Below, piece after piece: positions 43,597 to 52,250 of a stretch of 64,000 nucleotides of DNA. A model generated the notes under the pieces. The model saw nothing but the letters and a program-made list of their open reading frames with translations. It was not told the origin of the DNA and made no database searches. Source of the DNA: Gammaproteobacteria bacterium (lineage in GTDB: Bacteria; Pseudomonadota; Gammaproteobacteria; Ga0077554; Ga007554); NCBI GenBank assembly GCA_040183005.1, contig JAMPIW010000007.1:1806188-1870187 (forward strand). The letters are read 5' to 3'. Each line of letters starts with the position of its first letter. The stretch's first letter is position 1. A program made the translations under genes and the position numbers.

Positions 43597-44412
43597 TTAT
43601 ACCCTCAACCCTTTCTTCAAGTTCCGCCCGTAAAAGATTTCGGCCATTTCGCGGCGCAACATTTTTTTGATCTTTTTACTCTCGGTGGGCAACAGATCTT
43701 TCTGCCCCGTGCCGAACAGGTAGTTGTCCAGATCAAACTCTTTCAGGATCATCTTGGTGTGAAAGATGTTTTCCTGATAGACATTCACGTCGATCATCTG
43801 ATAACGATCACGGGTATCTTCGGACAAATAGTTCTGGATCGAATTGATCTTGTGGTCGATGTAGAGTTTTTTGCCGTTAATGTCACGGGTGAAGCCGCGC
43901 ACCCGGTAGTCCATGATAACGATGTCGGACTCAAAGCGATGGATGAGGTAGTTCAACGCCTTGAGCGGCGAAATACGCCCGCAGGTGGAAACATCAATGT
44001 CGGCGCGAAAGGTACTGATACCGCTGACCGGGTGGCTCTCCGGGTAGGTATGCACAGTGATATGGCTTTTATCCAGATGCGCAACAACTGACTCGGGCAG
44101 TGGACCCGGCGCTTCGGAATTGGACAGATCCTGCGCAACCACCGGCTCCTCGGAGATGAGCATGGTAACGCTTGCCCCCTGCGGATCATAATCCTGATGG
44201 GCGACATTGAGGATGTTGGCACCGATGATATTGGAAACATCGGTCAGGATTTGCGTTAGCCGCTCGGCGTTGTAGGCCTCGTCAATATATTCGATATACT
44301 CGCCACGCTGCTTGGGCGTCTTGGCGTAGCAAATGTCGTAGATATTGAAGCTCAACGACTTGGTAAGATTATTAAAGCCTTGCAGCTTGAGCTTTTTGAG
44401 TGGCTTTACCAC
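43597..44412 (-). CDS. speD: S-adenosylmethionine decarboxylase proenzyme (E. coli type)
   Basis: A 271-residue proenzyme, the long bacterial class 1A form. Self-cleavage at Lys-Ser in [17 protein letters not shown] generates the pyruvoyl group; the product is the aminopropyl donor for spermidine. [20 protein letters not shown] is another conserved segment. Start ATG 44412 follows a GGGAGGATGTG ribosome region. speE is not adjacent. It is divergent from the DUF5666 lipoprotein gene over 341 bases. Confidence 0.96.
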   Translation of the reverse strand: MVKPLKKLKLQGFNNLTKSLSFNIYDICYAKTPKQRGEYIEYIDEAYNAERLTQILTDVSNIIGANILNVAHQDYDPQGASVTMLISEEPVVAQDLSNSEAPGPLPESVVAHLDKSHITVHTYPESHPVSGISTFRADIDVSTCGRISPLKALNYLIHRFESDIVIMDYRVRGFTRDINGKKLYIDHKINSIQNYLSEDTRDRYQMIDVNVYQENIFHTKMILKEFDLDNYLFGTGQKDLLPTESKKIKKMLRREMAEIFYGRNLKKGLRV

Positions 44413-44753
44413 GTCACATCCTCCCGCGATTTAGGAACCCGAAAGAGACCCCTAAAAATAGATAGCAGACCAGCGCACATCGCGCGGGAGCATCCCGTCT
44501 GCGCTAGCCAATCCTAAAACGGCGTATTATGCACTATTCTTACTGCCTTTTGTGAAGAACTGTTTCCTCGCACCCGGCATCAGTAATCCACCCCCCCTCC
44601 TTGTCGCAGAACTTGCCCGCCACCCCTCCTTTTGTTGCCATCACGTGAAAAGTTTCCGGCAAGAGGCTTGACATCCCAGAAAATAGGGAATAAATTCCCA
44701 AACAAGCCGACAATGGCGACCGACCCACCGAACAGATACAAAAGGAGATCATC
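44413..44753 (+). promoter_or_regulatory. Intergenic region with putative promoter of the DUF5666 gene
   Basis: No gene is seen in these 341 bases. TTGACA at 44668-44673, a 17-base spacer and TAAATT at 44691-44696 form a plausible sigma-70 promoter about 60 bases before the lipoprotein ATG. AAAAGGAGATC precedes that ATG. A GC-rich partial hairpin (GCGCGGGAGCATCCCGTCTG) lies near 44482. Confidence 0.45.
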
Positions 44754-46025
44754 ATGAACATCAAAAACCTGGTTAGAGCAGTCACCGCCGCCGTGGCGGT
44801 ACCCGCTATCGTCGCGTGCGGCGGAGGCGGCGGAGACCCGGCGCCAGGCACCGGGGGCAGCCCCACCGCCAGCAGAGGCCTCAGCCAGGGGCCTATCACT
44901 GGCTTCGGCAGCGTGTTCGTCAACGGGGTTGAGATCGAGATCCCGAGCGGAACACGCATTGAGGTGGAGGGCGAAAGCAAAACCGAGCAGGAGTTGCGCA
45001 TCGGCATGATTGTGAAGGTCGAGTGGGAGAAGAATGCCAGCGGCAGAGCGGCGGCCAAGAGCATCAAATATGCCGACGATGTGCAGGGACCACTGCGAGA
45101 CATTGATCCCGTGGCCGGCACGTTCACCGTGTTGAAGCAACGCGTGATTGTGGACCGGCTGACGAAATTTGAACTTGACGACTCAAGCACCCCCATCACC
45201 AGTCTTAACGCGTTAAAGGACGGCGATATCGTTGAAGTCAGCGGGCTAAGAGACGCCAGCGGCGCGATCCGCGCCACGCGCATCGAGGTCAAGACAGGAA
45301 CATCGGCGTCGTCTGAATTCGAACTCAAGGGTATCGTCAGCAACTTCAATGGCTCGGCAATGACGTTTATGATCGGCACAACCAAAGTGAGCTATGTCAC
45401 CGCCAATCAGGTTCCCGGCGGCACCTGGGGCGACACTGCATGCGCGGAGGTCAAGGGATCAATGCCTGGCGACACACTGGTTGCAGCCAGGATCAAACTG
45501 GATGACAGTTGCTCCTTGAGCGGCAGCATCAGCTCGGATTCGGAAGTCGAGGTCGAAGGCTATATCAGCGGCCTTAACGGCAGCGATTTCAAGGTCAACG
45601 GCCAGACGGTACGCGTGACCAGCACCACCGGCTATAAAATGGGAGACCAGTCCGCCGACGCGAGCATGCTCAAGAACGATGCCCGCATCGAAGCCGAAGG
45701 GTTTATCGGCAGCGACGGCATACTGGTGGCGAAAAAGGTATCTTTCAAACTGGGTAGCGACGATCACAGCAAGGGAGGCGATGATTCATCCAGCCCTTAC
45801 AAGGAAACCAAGGGCCGGGTAAGCGTCACCCCGTCGAACGGCACGGTTACGATCACGAATAGCGCCGGCACGATAAGCATAACCGTCAACAGCTCAACCA
45901 TTCTTGAAGACGGCATCAAGCTCAACCTGAGCAATCTTGGCACAGGACAAGGCATTAAAGTCTATTACCGTGAGCAGGAAGGCAAGCGCATCGCCATCCG
46001 CATCAAACTGGAAGATTCGGTGTAA
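44754..46025 (+). CDS. DUF5666 repeat lipoprotein
   Basis: A 423-residue protein with a lipoprotein signal (lipobox IVAC, Cys 22) and a Gly-rich spacer. About five DUF5666 units follow, each a small OB-like beta domain; examples are GFGSVFVNGVEIEIPSG, DDVQGPLRDIDPVAGTFTVL, FELKGIVSNFNGSAMTFMIG and VEVEGYISGLNGSDFKVNGQ. The C-terminal unit follows a Ser/Asp/Lys linker. Function unknown; probable outer-membrane or surface location. Strong ribosome site AAAAGGAG. A 25-base perfect hairpin of the REP type follows 6 bases after the stop. Confidence 0.88.
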   Translation: MNIKNLVRAVTAAVAVPAIVACGGGGGDPAPGTGGSPTASRGLSQGPITGFGSVFVNGVEIEIPSGTRIEVEGESKTEQELRIGMIVKVEWEKNASGRAAAKSIKYADDVQGPLRDIDPVAGTFTVLKQRVIVDRLTKFELDDSSTPITSLNALKDGDIVEVSGLRDASGAIRATRIEVKTGTSASSEFELKGIVSNFNGSAMTFMIGTTKVSYVTANQVPGGTWGDTACAEVKGSMPGDTLVAARIKLDDSCSLSGSISSDSEVEVEGYISGLNGSDFKVNGQTVRVTSTTGYKMGDQSADASMLKNDARIEAEGFIGSDGILVAKKVSFKLGSDDHSKGGDDSSSPYKETKGRVSVTPSNGTVTITNSAGTISITVNSSTILEDGIKLNLSNLGTGQGIKVYYREQEGKRIAIRIKLEDSV

Positions 46026-46031
46026 GGGAGC

Positions 46032-46056
46032 GTAGGGTGCGCACGGCGCACCCTAC
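46032..46056. repeat. Minimal GTAGGGTGCG hairpin repeat
   Basis: GTAGGGTGCGC, a 3-base loop and its exact complement. It shares its ends with the longer palindromes at 29696 and 49395 and may double as the transcription end of the DUF5666 gene, though no T-tract follows. Confidence 0.7.
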
Positions 46057-46103
46057 AAACGAACAACAACTACGGCGGGCCATGGAAGGCTCGCCGTATT
46101 TTT

Positions 46104-46508
46104 TTACGGCCGTGAACCCGCTATTGGCGGGTGATAAATCATCTGCACCGTACTTCCATCCGGGTCCAGACAATAAAAACTGCGTGCGCCATCGCGGTGG
46201 GTGCGCGGCGCGGTTTTCATCGGCACGTCATGGGCGTGAAGAAAGTCATACCAGACATCCACCTCTTGCGGGGACTCAATAATAAACCCAATATGATCGA
46301 GACGTTGCGGGCCATCCGGCGCGAATCCCGCCGGGGCGCGATGCAGCGCGAGGTTGTCATTACCCGACGTGAGATAAACATTGTCCGGGTCAGGGCGCCA
46401 TTCCACCGTCATGCACAGCAAGTCCACATAAAAATGTTCGCAGGCCTCCAGGTCTTTCACAAACAGGGCGACATGGCGCATACCGGCAGTGGGTTTAGGC
46501 CTGATCAT
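46104..46508 (-). CDS. VOC/glyoxalase superfamily protein
   Basis: A 134-residue single-domain vicinal-oxygen-chelate protein. MRHVALFVKDLEACEHFYVD supplies the first metal ligand (His) and the beta-alpha-beta start. RLDHIGFIIESP and FYCLDPDGSTVQMIYHPP carry the other expected positions (His and Glu/Gln). This looks like the glyoxalase I fold, but dioxygenase or resistance functions are equally possible. ATG 46508 is used. It starts 4 bases after the OsmC stop and is probably co-transcribed with it. Confidence 0.88.
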   Translation of the reverse strand: MIRPKPTAGMRHVALFVKDLEACEHFYVDLLCMTVEWRPDPDNVYLTSGNDNLALHRAPAGFAPDGPQRLDHIGFIIESPQEVDVWYDFLHAHDVPMKTAPRTHRDGARSFYCLDPDGSTVQMIYHPPIAGSRP

Positions 46509-46512
46509 CGCG

Positions 46513-46932
46513 CTACGCCTCCTCGCGAATCTCATAGTCATGGGTGATGTTCGCCGTCTTACCGAGCATGATCGACGCCGAGCAGTATTTTTCCGCCGAA
46601 AGATCAATGGCGCGCTTCACAGTGGCCTCTTTCAGGCTCTTGCCGGTAACGATGAAATGCACATGGATAGCGGTGAACACCTTGGGATCGGTGTCCGCCC
46701 GCTGCGCCTGCAACTCAATCACGCAATCCTTGACCTGTTCACGCGACTTTTTGAGGATGAGCATGACGTCTATTGCCGTGCAGCCACCCATACCCAGCAA
46801 AAGCATTTCCATGGGCCGCATGCCCAGATTGCGACCGCCAATCTCCGGCGCGCCGTCGAGCACCACTGCGTGCCCCGTCTCCGACTCGCCGACAAACATT
46901 ACATCCTGCACCCATTTAATACGCGCCTTCAT
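46513..46932 (-). CDS. OsmC-family protein (YhfA-like)
   Basis: A 139-residue OsmC/Ohr-fold protein. GMRPMEMLLLGMGGCTAIDV contains the first reactive Cys; the second is in SAEKYCSASIML. Such proteins reduce organic hydroperoxides, though the YhfA branch is uncharacterised. ATG 46932 is used, with a GTG codon directly before it as alternative. It is divergent from crp, as yhfA is in E. coli, which supports the YhfA assignment and the gammaproteobacterial origin. Confidence 0.92.
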   Translation of the reverse strand: MKARIKWVQDVMFVGESETGHAVVLDGAPEIGGRNLGMRPMEMLLLGMGGCTAIDVMLILKKSREQVKDCVIELQAQRADTDPKVFTAIHVHFIVTGKSLKEATVKRAIDLSAEKYCSASIMLGKTANITHDYEIREEA

Positions 46933-47045
46933 CACGGCCTCCGTTGATTACCAGATAACGCAAAGCTTATCACAAGACACTTCAGAGACCTTTATCATTG
47001 GCCGCTAATACTGACAGGACTACGTTTACCCTTAGGAGATAATCC

Positions 47046-47678
47046 ATGGTTATCAAGAAACCTCTCAAAAGTCCCGCAATAGAACGCTTTATCACCCATT
47101 GCAACCGGCGCCGCTACCCCCCCAAGAGCGTACTGATCTATGCTGGGGACGCGCCCGATGTTCTTTACTATATTGTCGATGGCTCGGTGACGGTACTCAT
47201 CGAGGATGAGGACGGCCGTGAGATCGTGCTTTCCTACCTGAATGCCGGTGATTTCTTTGGTGAAATGGGGTTGTTCGACGAACAGAAAAAACGCAGCGCC
47301 TGGGTACGCGCCCGCGGCCAATGCGAGGTCGCGGAAATCGGTTACACCCGGTTTCGCCAACTGGCCATGGAAGACCCCGATATCTTGTTCGAACTCGCCA
47401 CGCAAATGGCATTGCGTCTGCGCCGAACCAGTGGTATGGTTGGTCGACTGGCCTTCATGGATGTCGCGGGGCGCGTAGCCCGCACCCTGCTTGATCTGTG
47501 CAAGGAACCCGACGCCATGACACACCCCGACGGGATGCAGATACGCATCACGCGCCAAGAGTTGGGCCGCATCGTCGGCTGCTCGCGAGAGATGGTGGGA
47601 AGGGTGCTGAAAAGTCTGGAAGATCAGAATCTCATCACTGCGAGGGGGAAAACCATCGTGGTGAATGGAGCTCGATAA
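47046..47678 (+). CDS. crp: Crp-family cAMP receptor regulator
   Basis: A 210-residue Crp/Fnr-family regulator. The cyclic-nucleotide domain shows the phosphate-binding cassette region [20 protein letters not shown], matching the Crp pattern GELGLF..RSAWVRA. No Fnr-type Cys cluster is present. The C-terminal helix-turn-helix is [20 protein letters not shown], close to Crp of E. coli. Divergence from an OsmC gene also matches crp. Ribosome site TAGGAGA before ATG 47046. It may instead respond to c-di-GMP like Clp, but the R-S-A-W core favours cAMP. Confidence 0.92.
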   Translation: MVIKKPLKSPAIERFITHCNRRRYPPKSVLIYAGDAPDVLYYIVDGSVTVLIEDEDGREIVLSYLNAGDFFGEMGLFDEQKKRSAWVRARGQCEVAEIGYTRFRQLAMEDPDILFELATQMALRLRRTSGMVGRLAFMDVAGRVARTLLDLCKEPDAMTHPDGMQIRITRQELGRIVGCSREMVGRVLKSLEDQNLITARGKTIVVNGAR

Positions 47679-47726
47679 TTGTGCATTGTCACAATGCGGT
47701 CATTGGCGCATTGTGACAATGCACAA
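47679..47726. repeat. 20-bp perfect inverted repeat after crp
   Basis: TTGTGCATTGTCACAATGCG and its exact complement are separated by 8 bases, beginning at the base after the crp stop. Each arm also contains the small palindrome ATTGT(C/G)ACAAT. No T-tract follows. It may stabilise the crp mRNA 3' end or be a mobile repeat. Confidence 0.75.
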
Positions 47727-47731
47727 ACTAA

Positions 47732-47756
47732 GAAGCCGCTGTTTCTCAGCGGCTTC
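47732..47756. terminator. 10-bp perfect hairpin between crp and the outer-membrane gene
   Basis: GAAGCCGCTG-TTTCT-CAGCGGCTTC is a perfect stem and could terminate crp transcription in either direction, though the U-tract is weak. Confidence 0.5.
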
Positions 47757-47770
47757 CGTATCGGTGGGAG

Positions 47771-47818
47771 GGGGCTCACGCGCCATGCGTTAACGTATGA
47801 CGCGTGAGTTTTTAGCCC
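47771..47818 (+). terminator. Intrinsic terminator between convergent crp and outer-membrane gene
   Basis: CTCACGCG and CGCGTGAG pair around a further palindrome CATGCGTTAACGTATG and are followed by TTTTT; outer GGGGCT/AGCCCC extend the pairing. It ends 7 bases before the convergent gene's stop and can serve both. Confidence 0.65.
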
Positions 47819-47824
47819 CGCTCC

Positions 47825-48484
47825 TCAAAAATGATACCCTATACCCACTGACGCAACCGGGTAGTATTTAAACTCCTTCAATGAAGCATTCACGTTCGCC
47901 TCTTCACGCGCCAAATCGTCTTTAAATGTCGGCAACGATGTCACAGTGCCGGCTGCGCTGAGGACAGCCTTGGGCGCCCCCTGAAGCATCACACCAAGAT
48001 CCATGGCGAAACTGAAGTGATCACCCTTTTCCACTGCATTGCCCCAGCCTATACCAAAGTAGGGGGCGACCTTGTTGAAGTCGACGACACCGGTGAGCGT
48101 ACCCACCTCTGCGGCGGTATAGGTATTATTACCAATAGAGTAACTGCCCGCTGGCGTGGCGGTCAGGTTCAGCGCATTCTTGTTATACATCGCGCCGCCC
48201 GTAAAACGGAAACCGCCCGCAAACGGATGCCAATCCAGTAACAGCTCCCCGGATTTTAGTCCCAAACCAACATCGTAATTAATATTGTCTTTGATGGTGC
48301 TGTAATTGTAGGTGTAATTATTAAAGCCCAGCCTGCCATTAAATACCGGCGAAAATCCCGCCGTAAGTTGCAGTCCAAGACCCAGCGTGCCAGCCTTGAC
48401 CGTCACACCGACACCCTCGGCATGAACCAGTGAGGAACACAACAGCGCCACAGCCGCCATGCCTGCGATTTGGATTTTGTTCAT
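47825..48484 (-). CDS. Outer-membrane beta-barrel protein
   Basis: A 219-residue protein with a Sec signal peptide (cleavage near VHA-EG). The mature part has alternating hydrophobic strands (VGVTVKAGTLGLGLQLTAGF, RLGFNNYTYNYS, APYFGIGWGNA) and ends SVGIGYHF with the C-terminal Phe required for BAM-mediated insertion. An 8- to 10-stranded barrel of the OmpW/OmpA-like size is inferred. Function unknown. ATG 48484; a run of GAT..GGGTG precedes it. It is convergent with crp. Confidence 0.85.
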   Translation of the reverse strand: MNKIQIAGMAAVALLCSSLVHAEGVGVTVKAGTLGLGLQLTAGFSPVFNGRLGFNNYTYNYSTIKDNINYDVGLGLKSGELLLDWHPFAGGFRFTGGAMYNKNALNLTATPAGSYSIGNNTYTAAEVGTLTGVVDFNKVAPYFGIGWGNAVEKGDHFSFAMDLGVMLQGAPKAVLSAAGTVTSLPTFKDDLAREEANVNASLKEFKYYPVASVGIGYHF

Positions 48485-48575
48485 CAAACACCCCGTCGAC
48501 AAGATTAAACATTATCAGGAGGCCCAAACAAAGCCTCCGTCCGCGTTTAACTTATCGACGCCCAGGCGTATATCT

Positions 48576-49370
48576 TTAGAACAGGCTGCGCAATGCCTCG
48601 CCTGGATCGGGAGTCCTCATGAACGCCTCACCTACCAGAAAGGCATGAACGTTGTGGCTCCGCATCAGTGCGACATCTTGCGCGGTGTGGATGCCGCTCT
48701 CGGTGATCACGATACGATCCGATGGGATGTTACCCAGCAAATCCAGCGTAATTTGAAGATCTGTATTGAAGGTACGCAGGTCGCGGTTATTAATGCCGAT
48801 CAACGGGGTATCGAGCATCAGCGCCCGCTCCAGCTCGTGCGCATCATGCACTTCGACCAGCACCGCCATACCCAGGTGATCCGCCAGTTGCGCCAGTTCC
48901 AGCATGGTGGCATCACCTAAGGCGGCGACGATCAACAAGATGCAGTCCGAGCCAATCACCCGCGCCTCGTAGACCTGATAAGGGTCGATGATGAAATCTT
49001 TGCGCAGCACCGGCAATGAGCAGGCGGCGCGCGCCTGTTGCAGATAGGCCTCGGAACCCTGGAAAAAATCCGCATCGGTCAACACCGACAGGCACGCCGC
49101 CCCGCCACGCTCATAACTGGCTGCGATCTCGCCGGGATGGAAATCCTCACGCAACATGCCCTTGCTGGGAGATGCCTTCTTGATCTCAGCAATAACGGCA
49201 GGAAGACGCGCTGCCAGCTTGGTTTCGATTGCACCCACAAAATCGCGCGGCGCGGGCGCGGCGGCCACCTGCTTGCTCAGCTCGCGCATCGGCAACGCGG
49301 CACTGCGTTCGGTGATCTCCTCGGCCTTGCGCTTGAGTATTTTTTTGAGAATATCGGGGGTTTGGGTCAT
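48576..49370 (-). CDS. trpC: Indole-3-glycerol-phosphate synthase
   Basis: A 264-residue monofunctional TIM-barrel enzyme that closes the indole ring. The N-terminal [13 protein letters not shown], the catalytic segment [27 protein letters not shown], and [16 protein letters not shown] with ESGI near the C-terminus are all present. It is the last gene of the trpE..GDC run and is separated from trpD by a REP-like palindrome of the GTAGGGTGCG family. Confidence 0.97.
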   Translation of the reverse strand: MTQTPDILKKILKRKAEEITERSAALPMRELSKQVAAAPAPRDFVGAIETKLAARLPAVIAEIKKASPSKGMLREDFHPGEIAASYERGGAACLSVLTDADFFQGSEAYLQQARAACSLPVLRKDFIIDPYQVYEARVIGSDCILLIVAALGDATMLELAQLADHLGMAVLVEVHDAHELERALMLDTPLIGINNRDLRTFNTDLQITLDLLGNIPSDRIVITESGIHTAQDVALMRSHNVHAFLVGEAFMRTPDPGEALRSLF

Positions 49371-49394
49371 GTTTTTTTTAAGGTTTCAGTTTGC

Positions 49395-49450
49395 GTAGGG
49401 TGCGTCCCACGCACCACATGAAAGTGAATGGTGCGCAAGGCGCACCCTAC
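49395..49450. repeat. REP-like palindrome between trpD and trpC
   Basis: GTAGGGTGCG at 49395 and CGCACCCTAC ending at 49450 frame an imperfect hairpin, with inner GCAC/GTGC also paired. It is the third member of the family in this window and sits inside the trp transcript. Confidence 0.75.
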
Positions 49451-49468
49451 AGAATGTTCGGGTTAGGC

Positions 49469-50488
49469 TCACACAAAACTGTTAGTGAACTTAATCAGCG
49501 CTTCCAGTTTGGCGCGCGCCGCGCCGCTGGCGATGGCATCGCTGGCCTTGCGCACGCCCTGCTCCAGAGTCTCGGCCAAGCCTGCCGCATAGATCGCCGC
49601 CCCGGCGTTCAGCGCTACGATATCCCGCGCCGGACCCGGCGTATTGTCCAGCGCCGTGCGTATCATGGCGAGGCTGTGCTGCGCGTCACTCACCTTCAGC
49701 GCGTCGATAGCCGCGCGTTGCATGCCGAACCGTTCCGGCGCAACGACATAGGTACTTACCTTCCCATCTTTCAGTTCGGCAATCTTCGTTTCGGCACCGA
49801 TACTGATTTCATCCATACCATCTTCAGAGTGCACCACCAACACGTGCTCGCTACCAAGCCGCGCCAATACCTGCGCCAACGGAACCAGCCAGGCATCGTC
49901 AAACACGCCTATCACCTGATTCGGCGCACCGGCCGGATTGGTCAGCGGACCAAGCACGTTAAACACGGTGCGCACCCCCATCTCGCGGCGTGGGCCAATG
50001 GCATGCTTCATCGCGCCGTGGTGGGCGGGAGCGAACATGAAACCCACGCCCACCTCATTTACACAACACGCCACCTCGTGCGGCGTCAAATCAAGCCGCA
50101 CACTCGCCGCCTCCAGCACGTCGGCACTGCCCGACTTGCTGGATACAGAACGGTTACCATGCTTGGCCACTCTCGCTCCGGCAGCGGCGGCTACGAAGGC
50201 GCTGGCGGTGGAGATATTAAACGTGTGCGCGGTATCGCCACCCGTTCCGCAGGTATCCACCAGATGCGGGCCGCCTATCTCCACCCTGACCGCCAGCTCG
50301 CGCATCACCTGGGCGGCGGCGGCTATCTCGTCTACTGTTTCGCCCTTCATGCGTAAACCGATCAGAAAGCCACCGATCTGCGCGGGCGTTGCCCCGCCGC
50401 TCATGATTGTGTTCATGACATCGGTCATTTCTGTGGATGTCAGATCACGGCGCTCGGTAACGGCGCGGATGGCGGATGGCATGTCCAT
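49469..50488 (-). CDS. trpD: Anthranilate phosphoribosyltransferase
   Basis: A 339-residue enzyme joining anthranilate to [24 protein letters not shown] is the PRPP-binding loop; [19 protein letters not shown] and [20 protein letters not shown] are the anthranilate-site and metal-site regions. ATG 50488 ([16 protein letters not shown]) is preferred over an in-frame TTG at 50512 inside trpG. It follows trpG by 13 bases. Confidence 0.97.
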   Translation of the reverse strand: MDMPSAIRAVTERRDLTSTEMTDVMNTIMSGGATPAQIGGFLIGLRMKGETVDEIAAAAQVMRELAVRVEIGGPHLVDTCGTGGDTAHTFNISTASAFVAAAAGARVAKHGNRSVSSKSGSADVLEAASVRLDLTPHEVACCVNEVGVGFMFAPAHHGAMKHAIGPRREMGVRTVFNVLGPLTNPAGAPNQVIGVFDDAWLVPLAQVLARLGSEHVLVVHSEDGMDEISIGAETKIAELKDGKVSTYVVAPERFGMQRAAIDALKVSDAQHSLAMIRTALDNTPGPARDIVALNAGAAIYAAGLAETLEQGVRKASDAIASGAARAKLEALIKFTNSFV

Positions 50489-50501
50489 TTGTCTTAAAAC
50501 C

Positions 50502-51086
50502 TCAGCGCTCAATTTCCAAAAAATTCTTCAACAACGCATGGCCGTGCTGGGTAAGGATGGATTCCGGATGGAACTGCACCCCTTCCACGGCATACTCTTT
50601 ATGGCGCACGCCCATAATCTCGTCCATCTCGCCGCTGGGTGTTTCAGTCCAGGCAGTGATCTCCAGACAATCCGGCAGCGTCTCTTTTTCGATCACCAGC
50701 GAATGATAACGCGTCGCCTCGAAGGGATTGGATAGCCCGTGAAACACACCCACATTCTTGTGATGAATCATGGAGGTCTTGCCATGCATGATCTGCCTGG
50801 CATGAATGATGCGCCCGCCGAACGCCTGGCCGATACTCTGATGCCCCAGACAGACGCCCAAGAGCGGAATCTTGCCGACAAAGGCTTTGATGGTTGCAAC
50901 CGAAACGCCCGCCTCGTTGGGCGTGCAAGGCCCCGGCGAGATCACGATATGATCCGGCGCCAGATGCGCGATCTCATCCACCGTGATCTGGTCATTGCGA
51001 TACACCCGCACATCCGCACCCAGCTCACCTAGATATTGCACCAGGTTGTAGGTGAAGGAGTCGTAGTTGTCGATCATCAGCAACAT
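50502..51086 (-). CDS. trpG: Anthranilate synthase glutamine amidotransferase component
   Basis: A 194-residue class I amidotransferase that supplies ammonia to TrpE. The nucleophile Cys is in [17 protein letters not shown], and the His-Glu pair is in [10 protein letters not shown]. In many bacteria it also serves PabB. It is separated from trpE by 1.16 kb holding a DUF2283 gene and an MNT/HEPN pair, all in the same direction, which is unusual because the two subunits are normally adjacent. Confidence 0.97.
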   Translation of the reverse strand: MLLMIDNYDSFTYNLVQYLGELGADVRVYRNDQITVDEIAHLAPDHIVISPGPCTPNEAGVSVATIKAFVGKIPLLGVCLGHQSIGQAFGGRIIHARQIMHGKTSMIHHKNVGVFHGLSNPFEATRYHSLVIEKETLPDCLEITAWTETPSGEMDEIMGVRHKEYAVEGVQFHPESILTQHGHALLKNFLEIER

Positions 51087-51192
51087 ATCGCGGCTATCCT
51101 TTTATTACTGATACCAATCTCTGTTTTCGATGCCCGCTTTTTTTGTAATACGCCATGACCAAGCTATAGTACCGAGCACACGAAAGACGCCA

Positions 51193-51549
51193 TTATCGCC
51201 CAGAATGGCCCAGGCATAAACCCTCGCACACCAGCAGTGCCCTAACTCTCTCGATCATAAACACCACGCCCACACGCTCGATATGCTCCTGTAGCTTCGC
51301 GTGGTTTAACTCATCGAAAATGGATAGATCAATGGTGTAGGGCAGCAGCAGGTCGTCCAACTCATTCGCTATAGTCGAACACAAGTCGGATGTGAGTGCT
51401 TCGCCGTAAAGGGTCAGGTCAATATCCGATCCGGTTTTGAAGTTGCCCTTGGCACGCGAGCCATACAAAACGGCTTTTTGAATCTCCGGGAAACGCGCAA
51501 AAACGCCTTGGATTTTTTCGACTGTGGCTTCGCTCAACCCGTATTTCAT
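51193..51549 (-). CDS. MNT-domain nucleotidyltransferase (HI0073-like)
   Basis: A 118-residue minimal nucleotidyltransferase. The catalytic signature GSRAKGNFKTGSDIDLTLYG is complete (GSx10DxD). ATG 51549 overlaps the stop of the upstream HEPN gene by 4 bases (ATGA). Together they form an HI0073/HI0074-type pair, regarded as toxin-antitoxin related. Its C-terminal tail EGLCLGHSGR is atypical and may be extended. About 105 bases separate it from trpG. Confidence 0.9.
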   Translation of the reverse strand: MKYGLSEATVEKIQGVFARFPEIQKAVLYGSRAKGNFKTGSDIDLTLYGEALTSDLCSTIANELDDLLLPYTIDLSIFDELNHAKLQEHIERVGVVFMIERVRALLVCEGLCLGHSGR

Positions 51550-51971
51550 AAGTCCGTATCTGGCTGGCCGCACAGAGCGGTAAAGGTTTGCACCATCGCA
51601 GCAAAGGCCGGATAAAACCTCGCCAGGATGTTATTCACGATGCTCTGCGCAATCTCCGTGTTATAGGTGTGCGACGTCAAGTTGCGCGCTTTAATCATAT
51701 CCATCCAGGCCTCACCATCGGTAATCAGGCCATTTTTGAATGCTTCTCTGGTCGCATTTTTTGAGCCGATGATGCCCACAAAGCCTTGCTCTTCTAAATA
51801 GTCCTTCAAGACATTCCAAGCCAGCTCATGGGTAAACTCAAAACCCTGACTCAACCCCTGTTGCTCCAGCCTGGATAATTCGCGCGTCCGCGCCAACTCC
51901 ACCGCCTCGACAAGCATCTGAAATGCCTTGAGATAGTTATCAAAGCGCTGTTTCCAACGGATGTCTTGCAT
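51546..51971 (-). CDS. HEPN protein (HI0074-like, nucleotidyltransferase partner)
   Basis: A 141-residue all-helical HEPN-fold protein of the HI0074 type. The RNase-type motif R-x4-H is Arg96-His101 in KARNLTSHTYN, and GFEFTHELAWNVLKDYLEEQ is the family signature. The gene precedes its MNT partner, the reverse of the mntA-hepT order at 13.8 kb. ATG 51971. Inferred role: toxin-like RNase controlled by the nucleotidyltransferase. Confidence 0.9.
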   Translation of the reverse strand: MQDIRWKQRFDNYLKAFQMLVEAVELARTRELSRLEQQGLSQGFEFTHELAWNVLKDYLEEQGFVGIIGSKNATREAFKNGLITDGEAWMDMIKARNLTSHTYNTEIAQSIVNNILARFYPAFAAMVQTFTALCGQPDTDL

Positions 51972-52035
51972 GGCCCGATTTTCCTTCGTTGTAGCCGCTT
52001 AGGTTGAAGCCCGAAAGGAAATCTTGCGAAGAAAT

Positions 52036-52236
52036 TCAGGCTGCCTGCCGTTCCCCACCGCTGTGAAAGGGCATGAATCCAGACTTGATTGCATCGAGGG
52101 TCACGATCTCGACCATCGAATCATCAGCCGCATAACTCACGTTCACATTCCAGTTTTGAGATATCTCCCGAACAATCGGTTTATCACCAAACTGGATTTC
52201 CAGAATATCATCCGGCGGATAGTAGGTCGTTTTCAT
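52036..52236 (-). CDS. DUF2283 small protein
   Basis: A 66-residue protein of the DUF2283 family, recognisable from MKTTYYPPDDILEIQFGDKP and a later VTLDAIKSGF segment. Members often pair with DUF4258 proteins in toxin-antitoxin-like loci; no DUF4258 partner is present here. It starts 14 bases after the trpE stop and is co-directional, so it is probably translated from the trp mRNA. Confidence 0.8.
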   Translation of the reverse strand: MKTTYYPPDDILEIQFGDKPIVREISQNWNVNVSYAADDSMVEIVTLDAIKSGFMPFHSGGERQAA

Positions 52237-52250
52237 GGATCAAACTCCCA

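Noticed and set aside
47679-47726. Crp-binding sites inside the inverted repeat after crp
   Set aside because: The TGTG and CACA halves are six bases apart, whereas Crp sites need eight, and the position is downstream of the gene.
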